Source of the DNA: JBHPCZ01 sp042573625
Lineage (GTDB): Bacteria; Desulfobacterota; Desulfobacteria; Desulfobacterales; UBA11574
Direction: 5' to 3'
Length of the DNA: 46,178 nucleotides
Assembly (NCBI GenBank): GCA_042573625.1
Contig: JBHPCZ010000011.1
Location: 1 to 46,178, forward strand
Of the stretch, positions 36,624 to 46,178 are shown in pieces. How positions within the stretch are numbered: the stretch's first letter is position 1; every line of letters begins with the position of its first letter. The translations under genes were made by a program, and so were the position numbers. The notes beneath the pieces are model-generated. The model was not told where the DNA came from and did no database searches. It saw only the letters and a program-made list of their open reading frames with translations.

Positions 36624-37256
36624 TATGAAAACCTAAATCGACCCGGGTATATTTCTATCATTAACAATTAAAACTTTGTCCTGGCCGATCTCCATATCTC
36701 GGATGACCGACACACTTTAGATTTCAACAATCCCCTTTGACCGGTTTTTACGATGATCGTCTTAAATCTTTGATAAGCTTTTTGGCAATATGGTCATTCT
36801 TATTTCTTATGAGGCGGCATCGTAATCAAGCTGTTCAACATGCTATTACTTAGATGTAATGATTACTCGACCACGAGAGGTAAAAGAAATGCCTTGCTGA
36901 GTTTGTGTGCCAATCATTATTGATTCAACAATAGGCGGATTAACAAATTTGTCGGATTTCCATGTTATTGATACCACAACTGGCTAAAGAAACACAAAGA
37001 TTTCATCCAAAGAAAAGGCGGTTGATCAATCATTTTTCTTGTTCAGTTCTCAGGACTTTGTAATCGCAAAATGGCGGAGTTGCATCCAGATACCTTGCAA
37101 GTATCTATTTTCACTCAATATGTGATACGACAATGCTATCTCCACGGCTTTCCCCATTTAATTTCCGTGATACTATACACATTCAGGTTCACAAATATTT
37201 CAAATATCATAAATAACGATTATCAAGTCAAGCAAATCTCAATATTGGCCGTTGTT
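36624..37256. other. AT-rich intergenic region
   Basis: No supported gene. A 79-codon plus frame (37071-37310) has no ribosome site and runs into the repeat at 37257. No terminator or convincing promoter was seen by eye. Confidence 0.4.
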
Positions 37257-37401
37257 TGTCAATCGGCTTTTAAATTTGACCCACATCTGCGTTTTCTGAA
37301 AACAGTATAACGCTAATTAATCAATTGGTTATATTTTGACCGGGTCAATTTTGGACGCCGATTTCGGTTAAAGGTGAGGCATTATTGCACGCCGATTCAC
37401 A
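37257..37401. repeat. 145-bp IS21-end-like element, left copy
   Basis: It begins TGTCAATCGGC followed by TTTAAATTTGACCCAC. It ends with a segment whose complement reads TGTGAATCGGCGTGCAATAA then TGACCCA-like bases, so it has imperfect terminal inverted repeats. The TTTGACCC/GGGTCAATTT words resemble IS21-family ends. The same 145 bp recur in the same orientation at 42412-42556. No transposase is present. Confidence 0.75.
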
Positions 37402-37604
37402 CCCATCGGAGCATAAAGTTTTGGACGATATTCTGAACCGTCAACGATTGTCTTTGCCGGAATATTCATTCTTGCCGATACGTAAATCAGAGTAAAAACT
37501 TGATGATTGAGCAGAATTGGTTTAAGAAACATAATTTTTGTTATTGATACTAACATATATCCAATATTTTTATTGGTACTAAACACGAAAGGAATACAAG
37601 CATT

Positions 37605-39722
<2,118 letters not shown>

Positions 39723-39732
39723 AGGATGTCAC

Positions 39733-40974
39733 ATGCAAAAAACACTTTATACATATCTGGATTCATCCCCTTCACCGGCGTCGACCGACGGCGTGCTGAG
39801 CGGGATGTCCATGGTTGTACAGCCCAATTTGTCCGTTTGCGGATGGCCGACGGCGGCGGGATCCAATGCCCTGGAAGGCTTTACCGCGATTTACGATGCC
39901 ACCGTTATCGAGCGCCTCAAACACGCCGGCGCACGCATCAAGGGCAGCATCCGCATGAGTGAACTCGGCTTAGGACTGGCCGGCGACACCGGGGCGACGG
40001 CATTACGTCAGGGTGACGTCGACGGCGTCTTGGTGACGGACACCATGGGAGAGGCCCGAATGATCGCGTGCGTGGCCGGTGATTTTGGGTTCAAGCCCAG
40101 CTATGGACTCGTATCCCGCTTCGGACTCATCGGTCTGATTCCTTCCATGGAATGCTGTGGGATCGCCGCAAAAAAGATAAAGGATATTGCCCGAGCGATG
40201 TCGGTTATGGCGGAGAGTGATTCCCGGGATCTGTCGATGCCGGAGCTTGACGCCGGCCTTGACATTCCTCGTTTCGACCGGGTGTTTGAAACCCTGGAAC
40301 CGCTCCGCTCCTGCGGCGTCGTCAAGGAGTGTTTTGACATGCTGGAAAAAAACGAATCCCGAGCCTTCGACGCGGCCATAGCCAGGCTTGTTGACGGCGG
40401 CCTTCAGATTGAGGAGGTGCATCTGAAGGATTTTGAACTCGCCCGGGAGGTTCACAATGTGATGGGATCGGTGGAAGCCTCGTCGAGCGCCGGCAAATAT
40501 GACGGTGTCCGGTACGGGCACCGCGCCGCAACGGCCAAAAACTGGAATGACATGTACATAAACTCCCGCGGGGAATCCTTCGGCGTGCTGGTTAAAACCT
40601 ATCTCTTTCAGGGAGCGTATTTCCAGTATGAAAACTATAACGCGTTTGTCGATGCCGCCCGGATCCGGGCCCGCCTGCTGGCCCAAACGGAAGAGGCCCT
40701 GGAGCGTTTCGACGTGCTTCTGCTCCCCACCCGGCGAGCGGCGTTCGATCCCTCAAGCGCACACACCATCAACACCGTCTATGATGTTTTTTCATGGACC
40801 CTTATCGCCAATATTACCGGACATCCGGCCATAACGCTGCCCGGCATGGTCACCTGCGGGGATACGGATCTTGGACTGCAACTGATCGGACCGCGCTTTG
40901 AAGATGCGCGCCTGCTTACTATAGCGGCCCGGTTGACAGATATGGGCATGGAGGCACACCACGATGACTTATGA
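39733..40974 (+). CDS. gatA: GatA-like amidase homologue lacking catalytic residues
   Basis: At 413 residues it is shorter than GatA (about 485), missing about 70 at the N terminus. Homology is clear in YDATVIERLKHAGARIKGS, FGFKPSYGLVSRFGLIGLIP and GHPAITLP...LGLQLIGPRFED. The amidase-signature triad is gone. The Lys of IKDN is Q30 (MVVQPN). About 22 residues including the GGSSGGSA loop with the bridging Ser are deleted (around 82-99). The nucleophile segment SDTGGSIR reads TDTMGEAR, with E107 replacing Ser. Glutamine hydrolysis by the normal mechanism is therefore not expected. It lies 10 bases after the AspRS-GatC gene and overlaps gatB by 11 bases, so it is probably a structural subunit of the complex. 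Confidence 0.82.
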   Translation: MQKTLYTYLDSSPSPASTDGVLSGMSMVVQPNLSVCGWPTAAGSNALEGFTAIYDATVIERLKHAGARIKGSIRMSELGLGLAGDTGATALRQGDVDGVLVTDTMGEARMIACVAGDFGFKPSYGLVSRFGLIGLIPSMECCGIAAKKIKDIARAMSVMAESDSRDLSMPELDAGLDIPRFDRVFETLEPLRSCGVVKECFDMLEKNESRAFDAAIARLVDGGLQIEEVHLKDFELAREVHNVMGSVEASSSAGKYDGVRYGHRAATAKNWNDMYINSRGESFGVLVKTYLFQGAYFQYENYNAFVDAARIRARLLAQTEEALERFDVLLLPTRRAAFDPSSAHTINTVYDVFSWTLIANITGHPAITLPGMVTCGDTDLGLQLIGPRFEDARLLTIAARLTDMGMEAHHDDL

Positions 40975-42391
40975 AGCGGTAATCGGTCTTGAGATACACG
41001 TCCAACTCAGCTGTACCACCAAAATGTTCTGCGACTGTCCCAACAGGCCCGGAGATGATCCCAATACGAATATCTGCCCCATCTGTCTCTGGATGCCGGG
41101 CGCGGTGCCCCGGTTCAGTCTGGAAACCCTTGAAAAGGCGACCCTGTCTTGTCTGGCCCTGAATTGCGACATACAGCCCCGGAGCGCCTTCGATCAGAAG
41201 GTCTACTATTATCCGGACCTGCCCAAGGGGTTTCAGCTTTCCCAGCACCACATGCCCCTGTCCAGGGGCGGGTGGATAGACATCACGGATGAAAACGGAA
41301 AACCCAAAAAACTTCGCCTCCACCATGTCCACATGGAAGAGGACGTGGCCAAGCTCGTTCACGAGACCGAAGGCCGGACCCCCATCAGCCTGGTTGATTT
41401 CAACAGGGCCGGCACGCCGCTCATAGAAATCGTCACCGAACCGGATATGCGCGACCCCCATGATGCCATGGCGTTTTTGAAAGCCTTGATAACCCAGCTC
41501 CGGTATACGGGGTGCGCGGAATGCAGCATGGACCAGGGAACCATGCGGTGTGACGCGAATATTTCCCTCAGGCCCCGGGGTAGTGATCAACTGAACACAA
41601 AGGTTGAAGTAAAAAACATGAATTCCATCCAGCATGTGGGCAATGCCATTGCCTACGAGATCAAACGCCAGACGGAGTCTCTCAAAAACAATGAACCGAT
41701 CGTGCTGCACACCCGCTTGTGGGATCCTGAAAAACGGATCACCACCTTCATGCGGGCAAAGTTTGAAGGTCCCTGCGTGCCGGATCCGGCCGTGACTCAG
41801 ATTTTGGTGACGGATGAATGGCTCCAAAAGGTGGCGTCAAAACTTCCGGAAATGCCGAACCTGAAAGCCAACCGTTTTGCCGAGCAGTACGGCTTGACGC
41901 ATGATGAGGCGGCCCAGATGAGTTCGGAACGGGAATTGTCCGAATATTTTGAAGCCGTTGTCAAACGCGGGGCGTCCCCGAGGACCGTGGCGAACTGGAT
42001 GGCGACGCAGCTGCTTCCGGCGGTGAAAGAACACGGGCATGAGTTCGCAACGTCACCGGTGACGGCCAAGCGGTTTGCCGGCCTGATCGTTATGCTGGAA
42101 AAGGACGAGATTAATTCGAATTCGGCCAGGTCCGTGCTCATCAAACTTTTCGAAACCGACCGGTCGCCGGAAGAGATTGTTGACCAATTCGGTTTCAGGC
42201 AGGTGTCGGATACCGGGGCGCTCAGGGGCATTGTGGATCAGGTCGTTTCGGACAATACGTCCGCGGTGGAAAATTACAAAAACGGAAATAAAAAATCGAT
42301 CGGATTTCTGGTGGGACAGGCCATGAAGCTGTCCCAGGGGAAAGCCAATCCCAAGCTGCTGCAGGAGATTCTCAGGGAAAAGCTGGCATAG
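40964..42391 (+). CDS. gatB: GatB, Asp/Glu-tRNA amidotransferase subunit B
   Basis: GatB phosphorylates the misacylated aminoacyl-tRNA and transfers ammonia to it. The 475-residue length is standard. The active-site motif GLEIHVQL (E10, H12), the zinc cysteines C23, C25, C38 and C41, YYYPDLPKGFQLSQ (81-94), HMEEDVAKLVHE (123-134) and SLVDFNRAGTPLIEIV are intact. The C-terminal helical and YqeY-like tail (GFLVGQAMKLSQGKANPKL) binds tRNA. The usual MRSKEEAHDYRYFPDPDL segment is shortened to MRAKFEGPCVPDPAV (263-277). GatB therefore looks catalytically competent although its GatA partner does not. Confidence 0.93.
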   Translation: MTYEAVIGLEIHVQLSCTTKMFCDCPNRPGDDPNTNICPICLWMPGAVPRFSLETLEKATLSCLALNCDIQPRSAFDQKVYYYPDLPKGFQLSQHHMPLSRGGWIDITDENGKPKKLRLHHVHMEEDVAKLVHETEGRTPISLVDFNRAGTPLIEIVTEPDMRDPHDAMAFLKALITQLRYTGCAECSMDQGTMRCDANISLRPRGSDQLNTKVEVKNMNSIQHVGNAIAYEIKRQTESLKNNEPIVLHTRLWDPEKRITTFMRAKFEGPCVPDPAVTQILVTDEWLQKVASKLPEMPNLKANRFAEQYGLTHDEAAQMSSERELSEYFEAVVKRGASPRTVANWMATQLLPAVKEHGHEFATSPVTAKRFAGLIVMLEKDEINSNSARSVLIKLFETDRSPEEIVDQFGFRQVSDTGALRGIVDQVVSDNTSAVENYKNGNKKSIGFLVGQAMKLSQGKANPKLLQEILREKLA

Positions 42392-42411
42392 GTCGGGCAT
42401 GAGCCCCTTCG

Positions 42412-42556
42412 TGTCAATCGGCTTTTAAATTTGACCCACATCTGCGTTTTCTGAAAACAGTGATAACGCAATTAATCAATTGGTTATATTTTGACCGGGT
42501 CAATTTTGGACGCCGATTTCGGCTAAAGGTGGGTCATTATTGCACGCCGATTCACA
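42412..42556. repeat. 145-bp IS21-end-like element, right copy
   Basis: It has the same length, orientation and terminal repeats as 37257-37401, with only a few substitutions and a compensated one-base indel pair. It starts 21 bases after the gatB stop. Together the copies bracket the aspS-gatA-gatB operon in 5.3 kb. No target duplications were found at either copy. Confidence 0.75.
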
Positions 42557-42588
42557 GTAGAGTACCATAAAAGCGCTGAATTTCACTG

Positions 42589-43419
42589 TCACTTCCAAAC
42601 ACCCTCTTCAAAAATTGCTTTATCTACCCATTTTTTGAAATTGTTTTTTTCACATAAATAGTTTCTTAATTCAAGTCCAAACTCATATAATTTAGCATAA
42701 TCGCTCAAAGCATTTTTCATTGTTGGAATTACATCTTCATAATCTTGCCAGATAATTTTTCCTCCGTACGGCTCTGTTATTGTCACCCGCTCAGAAATAA
42801 CAGGCAATCCATAAGCGGCAAATAAAGCCAATCTTAACGGTTCACAAAACGGGTAATTATCTTGATGAACATTTATGCCACATTTACTTTGTTTTAATAC
42901 TTGATCGCGTCTATCACCCCAGCAATTAGGAGCTAATTTTTTAATTTTCTTATAAATAGTTGCACGTCTGGGAACAATATAGGACATATGAACAGCATTG
43001 AAATGTTTATTACCTAATGGGCCTGGATGTCCTAAATTAGGATGTGAACCAAGCGGTACAAATCGAAGCATTGATTCATTTGCTAATTGTTGGTCACTTA
43101 TCCAAACTTCATCGAAGTAACGATTATAAATCAAATCTCTATTATCTTTGCCGTATTGTCCAATGGAACCGCCGGAATTAGCAGGACGTTCTAATTGCCA
43201 TAATACTAAATGGGCATTGTGAGGTAAGTTTCTTTGATTATCTATATGAGGGCGCCATTCTCCATTTATTGGTGCAGTAATAAAAACAGTATCTTCTTTG
43301 TTGATAAAAACTTCATCAACATAACATGTTTTATATCCTGACAATTTAACCAACTGCCAAAAATCTGAATAGCTGTCATATACATAACGTGTTTTGACAA
43401 AGATTATTTCTTTAGGCAT
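42589..43419 (-). CDS. Glycosyltransferase-like protein, phage-type context
   Basis: This 276-residue protein ends with TGA. It is AT-rich, unlike the operon beside it. The C-terminal half has a glycosyltransferase family-1-like pattern (NVHQDNYPFCEPLRLALFAA then YGLPVISERV and a Glu-Pro-Tyr block), as in CgeB-like spore or phage proteins. The N-terminal half has LWQLERPANSGG and a YFDEVWISDQQ segment typical of such enzymes. Donor and acceptor are unknown. Its ATG overlaps the stop of the upstream (minus-strand) gene by 8 bases, so the two formed an operon. Confidence 0.6.
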   Translation of the reverse strand: MPKEIIFVKTRYVYDSYSDFWQLVKLSGYKTCYVDEVFINKEDTVFITAPINGEWRPHIDNQRNLPHNAHLVLWQLERPANSGGSIGQYGKDNRDLIYNRYFDEVWISDQQLANESMLRFVPLGSHPNLGHPGPLGNKHFNAVHMSYIVPRRATIYKKIKKLAPNCWGDRRDQVLKQSKCGINVHQDNYPFCEPLRLALFAAYGLPVISERVTITEPYGGKIIWQDYEDVIPTMKNALSDYAKLYEFGLELRNYLCEKNNFKKWVDKAIFEEGVWK

Positions 43420-43546
43420 TAAACAAACCCTTTGCCATATTGACTGTTTTATTAGTTAAGATTTTCTCAATTGAAAAAATATCAGGATATTGTTCCATAA
43501 TTTGATTGGCTAAAGTTTCAGAAACACTTTTGCTTTTTATCATTAC

Positions 43547-44661
43547 GGTGAATTCAACTTCAAAGTGCACCATAACCATATAAATGAATAGTGGACATGA
43601 CAGGCTATCTGGTAATGTGAGGAGAACCACCAACCCACAACCAGAAGGAGCCCATCATGTCCTATTCCCATTTAACATCTGAGGAGCGTTATGTCATCTC
43701 CCATTTAGTCCTTTACGGTTTAAGTTTACGTGAAATCGGCAGCCGTCTCAACCGTCACCATACGACAATCAGCCGGGAGATCAGGCGCAATCGACCGACA
43801 TATGCCGATGACGCTGTTTACTGGTATGACGCCGCTAAAGCGTATGCGGATCAGAGAAAACGTATGTCACATCATTCTATTAGAAAATCTACCCCTAAGT
43901 TAGTCCATTATGTAAAATGCAAAATAGAGCGGGACTGGTCGCCAGAGCAAATCGCTAACCGGCTGACCGTTGATTACCCAAACAACAAAACTATGCGCAT
44001 CTGTCATGAAACCATTTACCAATGGATTTATTCTGACGCTCAAAATGGCGGCGACCTCTATACTCATCTTCGGCGGCATCACAAAAGGCGCCGCAAACAG
44101 CGACGTTACGGTTCCGGCCGCGGTTTGATACCAGGGCGCGTAAGTATCTCGGAACGTCCTGAAGTTGTCGACAATCGAAAACGTTTCGGCGACTGGGAAG
44201 GTGACACGGTCGAAGGAGCGAAAGGCAGCGGCGGCATCGCCTCCCATGTTGAGCGCAAAAGTCGCTATCTTGTCGCTGCGAAGCTATCAGATAAAACGGC
44301 CGAAACAATGACCATTGCATCTGCCAATGCATTCAGGCGCGTTCCAAAGGTAATGCGAAAGACACTTACGGTCGACAACGGCAAGGAATTCTCCTATTTC
44401 AAACAGCTTGAGAAAAAGACAGGTTTCTCTATTTATTTTGCCGATCCTTATTCGCCTGGCAGCGCGGTTCAAATGAAAATACCAACGGTCTGGTAAGACA
44501 ATACTTCCCGAAAGGGACTAACTTCAAAGATATAACGAATAAACATCTTGCATTAGCAGTGAAAAAATTAAATCATAGACCGAGGAAATGCCTCAATTAT
44601 CAGACGCCTCATGAAGCCTTTTACAGTGCTATTCGTGGTGCACTTGCAGCTTGAATTCACC
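43547..44661 (+). mobile_element. IS30-family insertion sequence
   Basis: The 1115-bp element has 26-bp terminal inverted repeats (43547-43572 and 44636-44661). They match at 22 of 26 positions, both starting GGTGAATTCAA and ending AAGTGCACCA. It is flanked by TTAC direct repeats (43543-43546 and 44662-44665), a target duplication. It holds one frameshifted transposase gene and interrupts a minus-strand phage-like gene. Confidence 0.85.
43657..44654 (+). pseudogene. IS30-family transposase, frameshifted
   Basis: The first frame (43657-44496, 279 residues) has the N-terminal helix-turn-helix (HLTSEERYVISHLVLYGLS, IGSRLNRHHTTISREIRRN) and two of the three DDE residues (GDWEGDT and TVDNGKEF). 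At about 44457 one base is missing. The first frame ends after DPYSPG, while the +1 frame continues WQRGSNENTNGLVRQYFPKG and runs to TGA at 44654. The catalytic Glu (in NENTNG) is in the second frame, so the enzyme is inactive unless frameshifting restores it. A good ribosome site (AGGAG) precedes the ATG. Confidence 0.9.
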
Positions 44662-45489
44662 TTACCATAACACCAGATTGAGGCGCTTCAATAAACTCGA
44701 CCTTAATAGTTGTTCCATCGCCGTTAGAATATACCAAATATTCAATACCCTCGATAGTTAAAGAATAGTTGCCTGTAATACTAGCATAACCAGCTTCAAA
44801 TCCACCTTCACGATATTCCTATTTACTACCTGATACAACAGTATAAGAATTGCCATAGGGGGGTTATACTAAAGTTAGTACATTTACTACATGATAATTA
44901 CCAACTATCAACGGTTAACTATACTTTTCATAAGTTACTTTTACACTTATTCCATTTTCTTCTGGTTCAGGCTCCGGGTCAGGGTCAGGTAATTCAGTAG
45001 AACCATCAAGACTAAATTGTGATAAATCATAAAGGTGTTTATCTAATTCCGGCTCAGTTAGATTATCCACCCAACTATTAAGAATGTTTCCAGGCGATTT
45101 GGTGGGGTCTAACCATAAAAAATAAGTCAAAGCCAAAACTCTATCATCTTTTAATGTTTCTTTAGCGAAATACAAAAGCTGTTCTGTAAAATTTTCATCT
45201 TTAACACCAAAGTTGCCGGCTTCATCAATAATCATTTTACATTCCATATCATAATGAGTTTCAAATAAATCTAAAACACGCTGCCAACGAAAAGCATACC
45301 ACGATGCTATTTCATGGTCATAAAGTCGTTGACTTACACTACCGTACGAACCGCCCCAATAAGCGTGAAAGGTGAGAATAGTATCAAAGTAATCTTTAAT
45401 GGTATCTGCAAGATAATCGTAACCTGCCCAGCCAAGTTTTGGATAACCTTCTTCATCCGGTTCGCCATCCTCATTATGACCGTTGATAA

Positions 45490-45672
45490 GAATTCCCTTT
45501 TAAAGAACAAATCAGGAAAAATTTGCGGTTGTGTGAGGCAACGGGGGGTCCCCAATATGGAGTGTGGTCAGATTGCACACATCAACCAGGATACGGAAAA
45601 TCCACCAATGGAATTGATATTGCCGATAACAGACATTATGTCAAGAAGGCCTTTTTACCAAACATACTGTAA
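45490..45672 (+). other. Unidentified coding-like fragment
   Basis: This plus frame has no start codon of its own. It is open for 60 codons and reads FKEQIRKNLRLCEATGG, PQYGVWSDCTHQPGYGKS and HYVKKAFLPNIL before TAA. It looks protein-like and may be the 3' stub of a lost gene, joined at about 45500 to the hydrolase-like pseudogene. I do not recognise the family. Confidence 0.25.
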
Positions 45673-45721
45673 ATACCCGAAATTTGGAAACAAGAAACCC
45701 GTAGGCCCACGTTCTTGGCTT

Positions 45722-46019
45722 CTAAAAATAGGCCTCTGTGGGGTACTGCGGATCTCGGATATAATCATCCGCACAGGGTCCGGGCTGATCGTCATATGCG
45801 GGGAAAATATCGATGGGCGGATCCCTCCAGAGGCGGGTAAACATTAGCGCGGGGCAACGGTTTACGCTTCACCTCCCACAAACCCAAATGTTTGAGAATT
45901 TTTTTGATCACATCCTCATTTTCGATAAAGGCAATCACCCGCATTGACCCCTGGCACTTGGCACAAGTAAGCGGATCAACCTCATTGGAAGATGTAAAAG
46001 GCCACTCAATGGGATTCGG
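45722..46019 (-). pseudogene. IS91-type transposase C-terminal remnant
   Basis: On the minus strand, DPLTCAKCQGSMRVIAFIEN then EDVIKKILKHLGLWE matches the conserved C-terminal zinc-binding part of IS91-family (Y2) transposases of Desulfobacterota. The first frame ends early at a TGA. A second frame gives the expected ending (PIDIFPAYDDQPGPCADDY, then RDPQYPTEAYF) up to TAG at 45722, so a one-base frameshift lies near 45830. A stop at 46020-46022 also cuts the frame upstream. From there to the window edge I see only non-coding sequence with a CGCAGC/GCTGCG hairpin near 46157-46170. Confidence 0.65.
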
Positions 46020-46178
46020 TCAGGGTTTTTCAAAACCGCAAGGGATAGCCCGTCCATCTTCATGCTATAGTCCGGCCTCTTTTAGGGCTTAAAACAATAT
46101 TGAGTCTATATGCATTCCCTGTCTTTATTCTCTTTTAGGGTTTAATACCCCGCAGCTTGCTGCGCAAAGAAACTGATG

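Larger units (their letters stand above)
43412..45499 (-). pseudogene. Hydrolase-like phage gene, split by IS30 and carrying stops
   Basis: Removing the IS and one TTAC copy rejoins one minus-strand frame: ...APQSGVMV then MIKSKSVSETLANQIMEQYP, ending GLFNA at 43412. The upstream part (45499-44915) reads LINGHNEDGEPDEEG, WAGYDYLADTIKDYFDTIL, TFHAYWGG and MIIDEAG, resembling a TIM-barrel glycoside hydrolase with a possible catalytic Glu. A Pro/Glu-rich linker and a beta-rich C-terminal part follow. Three stops (TAA 44915-44917, TAA 44864-44866, TAG 44819-44821) interrupt the frame between 44915 and 44662. The 5' end is missing: the frame hits a stop at 45500-45502, where unrelated sequence begins. 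The function call is tentative. Confidence 0.6.

Noticed and set aside
37368..37586. 72-codon minus-strand ORF before aspS
   Set aside because: It overlaps the 145-bp repeat, lacks a ribosome site and matches no family I recognise.
40919..41827. 302-codon minus-strand ORF opposite gatB
   Set aside because: Long antisense frames are expected in this GC-rich gene, and GatB motifs on the plus strand are unambiguous.
45314..45847. 177-codon plus-strand ORF near the right end
   Set aside because: It runs antisense through the hydrolase-like frame and across the junction at 45500; different parts are better explained by other frames.

Overview
The window reads as a chromosome segment of a Gram-negative, anaerobic-type bacterium. 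kdsB implies lipopolysaccharide, mpl and an M23 peptidase imply a recycled peptidoglycan wall, and a Bat operon is present. Gene order (M23 peptidase then secA, clpS-clpA-aat, bioYMN) and the many small palindromic repeats suggest a Desulfobacterota/Desulfobacterales-like organism. That placement is inference from gene content, not from a marker gene.

Left and middle (1-32.4 kb) are mostly ordinary core genes on both strands. In order: the end of a bat operon (batA fragment, batB fused to a TPR domain, batD, batE); argC; a long divergent FolD-like gene followed by the C-terminal stub of a normal folD; M23 peptidase; secA; the N-degron set clpS-clpA-aat; an adenosine-specific kinase-family gene; larB with a phosphoesterase; kdsB; a compact three-gene operon (ornithine aminotransferase, cyclic-2,3-diphosphoglycerate-synthetase-like GTPase, carbamate kinase); mpl; a TPR protein; birA with a clear BirA operator; bioY-bioM-bioN; trkA-trkH. 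The gaps hold several MITE-like inverted-repeat elements.

At 32.5-32.7 kb lie tRNA-Lys and tRNA-Glu with a strong terminator. They are followed by about 0.8 kb of AT-rich non-coding DNA full of TACTAC/GTAGTA motifs that looks like the scar of an integrated element. A KefB-type antiporter and a cation diffusion facilitator follow on the minus strand.

The most unusual part is 37.2-42.6 kb. Two 145-bp IS21-end-like repeats in direct orientation bracket a GC-rich three-gene operon: an aspartyl-tRNA synthetase carrying a GatC domain at its C terminus, a shortened GatA homologue that has lost its catalytic Lys and both Ser positions, and GatB. The synthetase carries residues typical of non-discriminating AspRS. 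The operon therefore looks like a self-contained Asp-tRNA(Asn) amidation system whose glutaminase is dead, perhaps using free ammonia or another ammonia donor.

The right end (42.6-46.2 kb) is an AT-rich, phage-like and decaying region. It has a glycosyltransferase-like gene and a hydrolase-like gene with three in-frame stops. That second gene is split by a frameshifted IS30-family element with 26-bp inverted repeats and a TTAC target duplication. An IS91-type transposase remnant lies at the edge.
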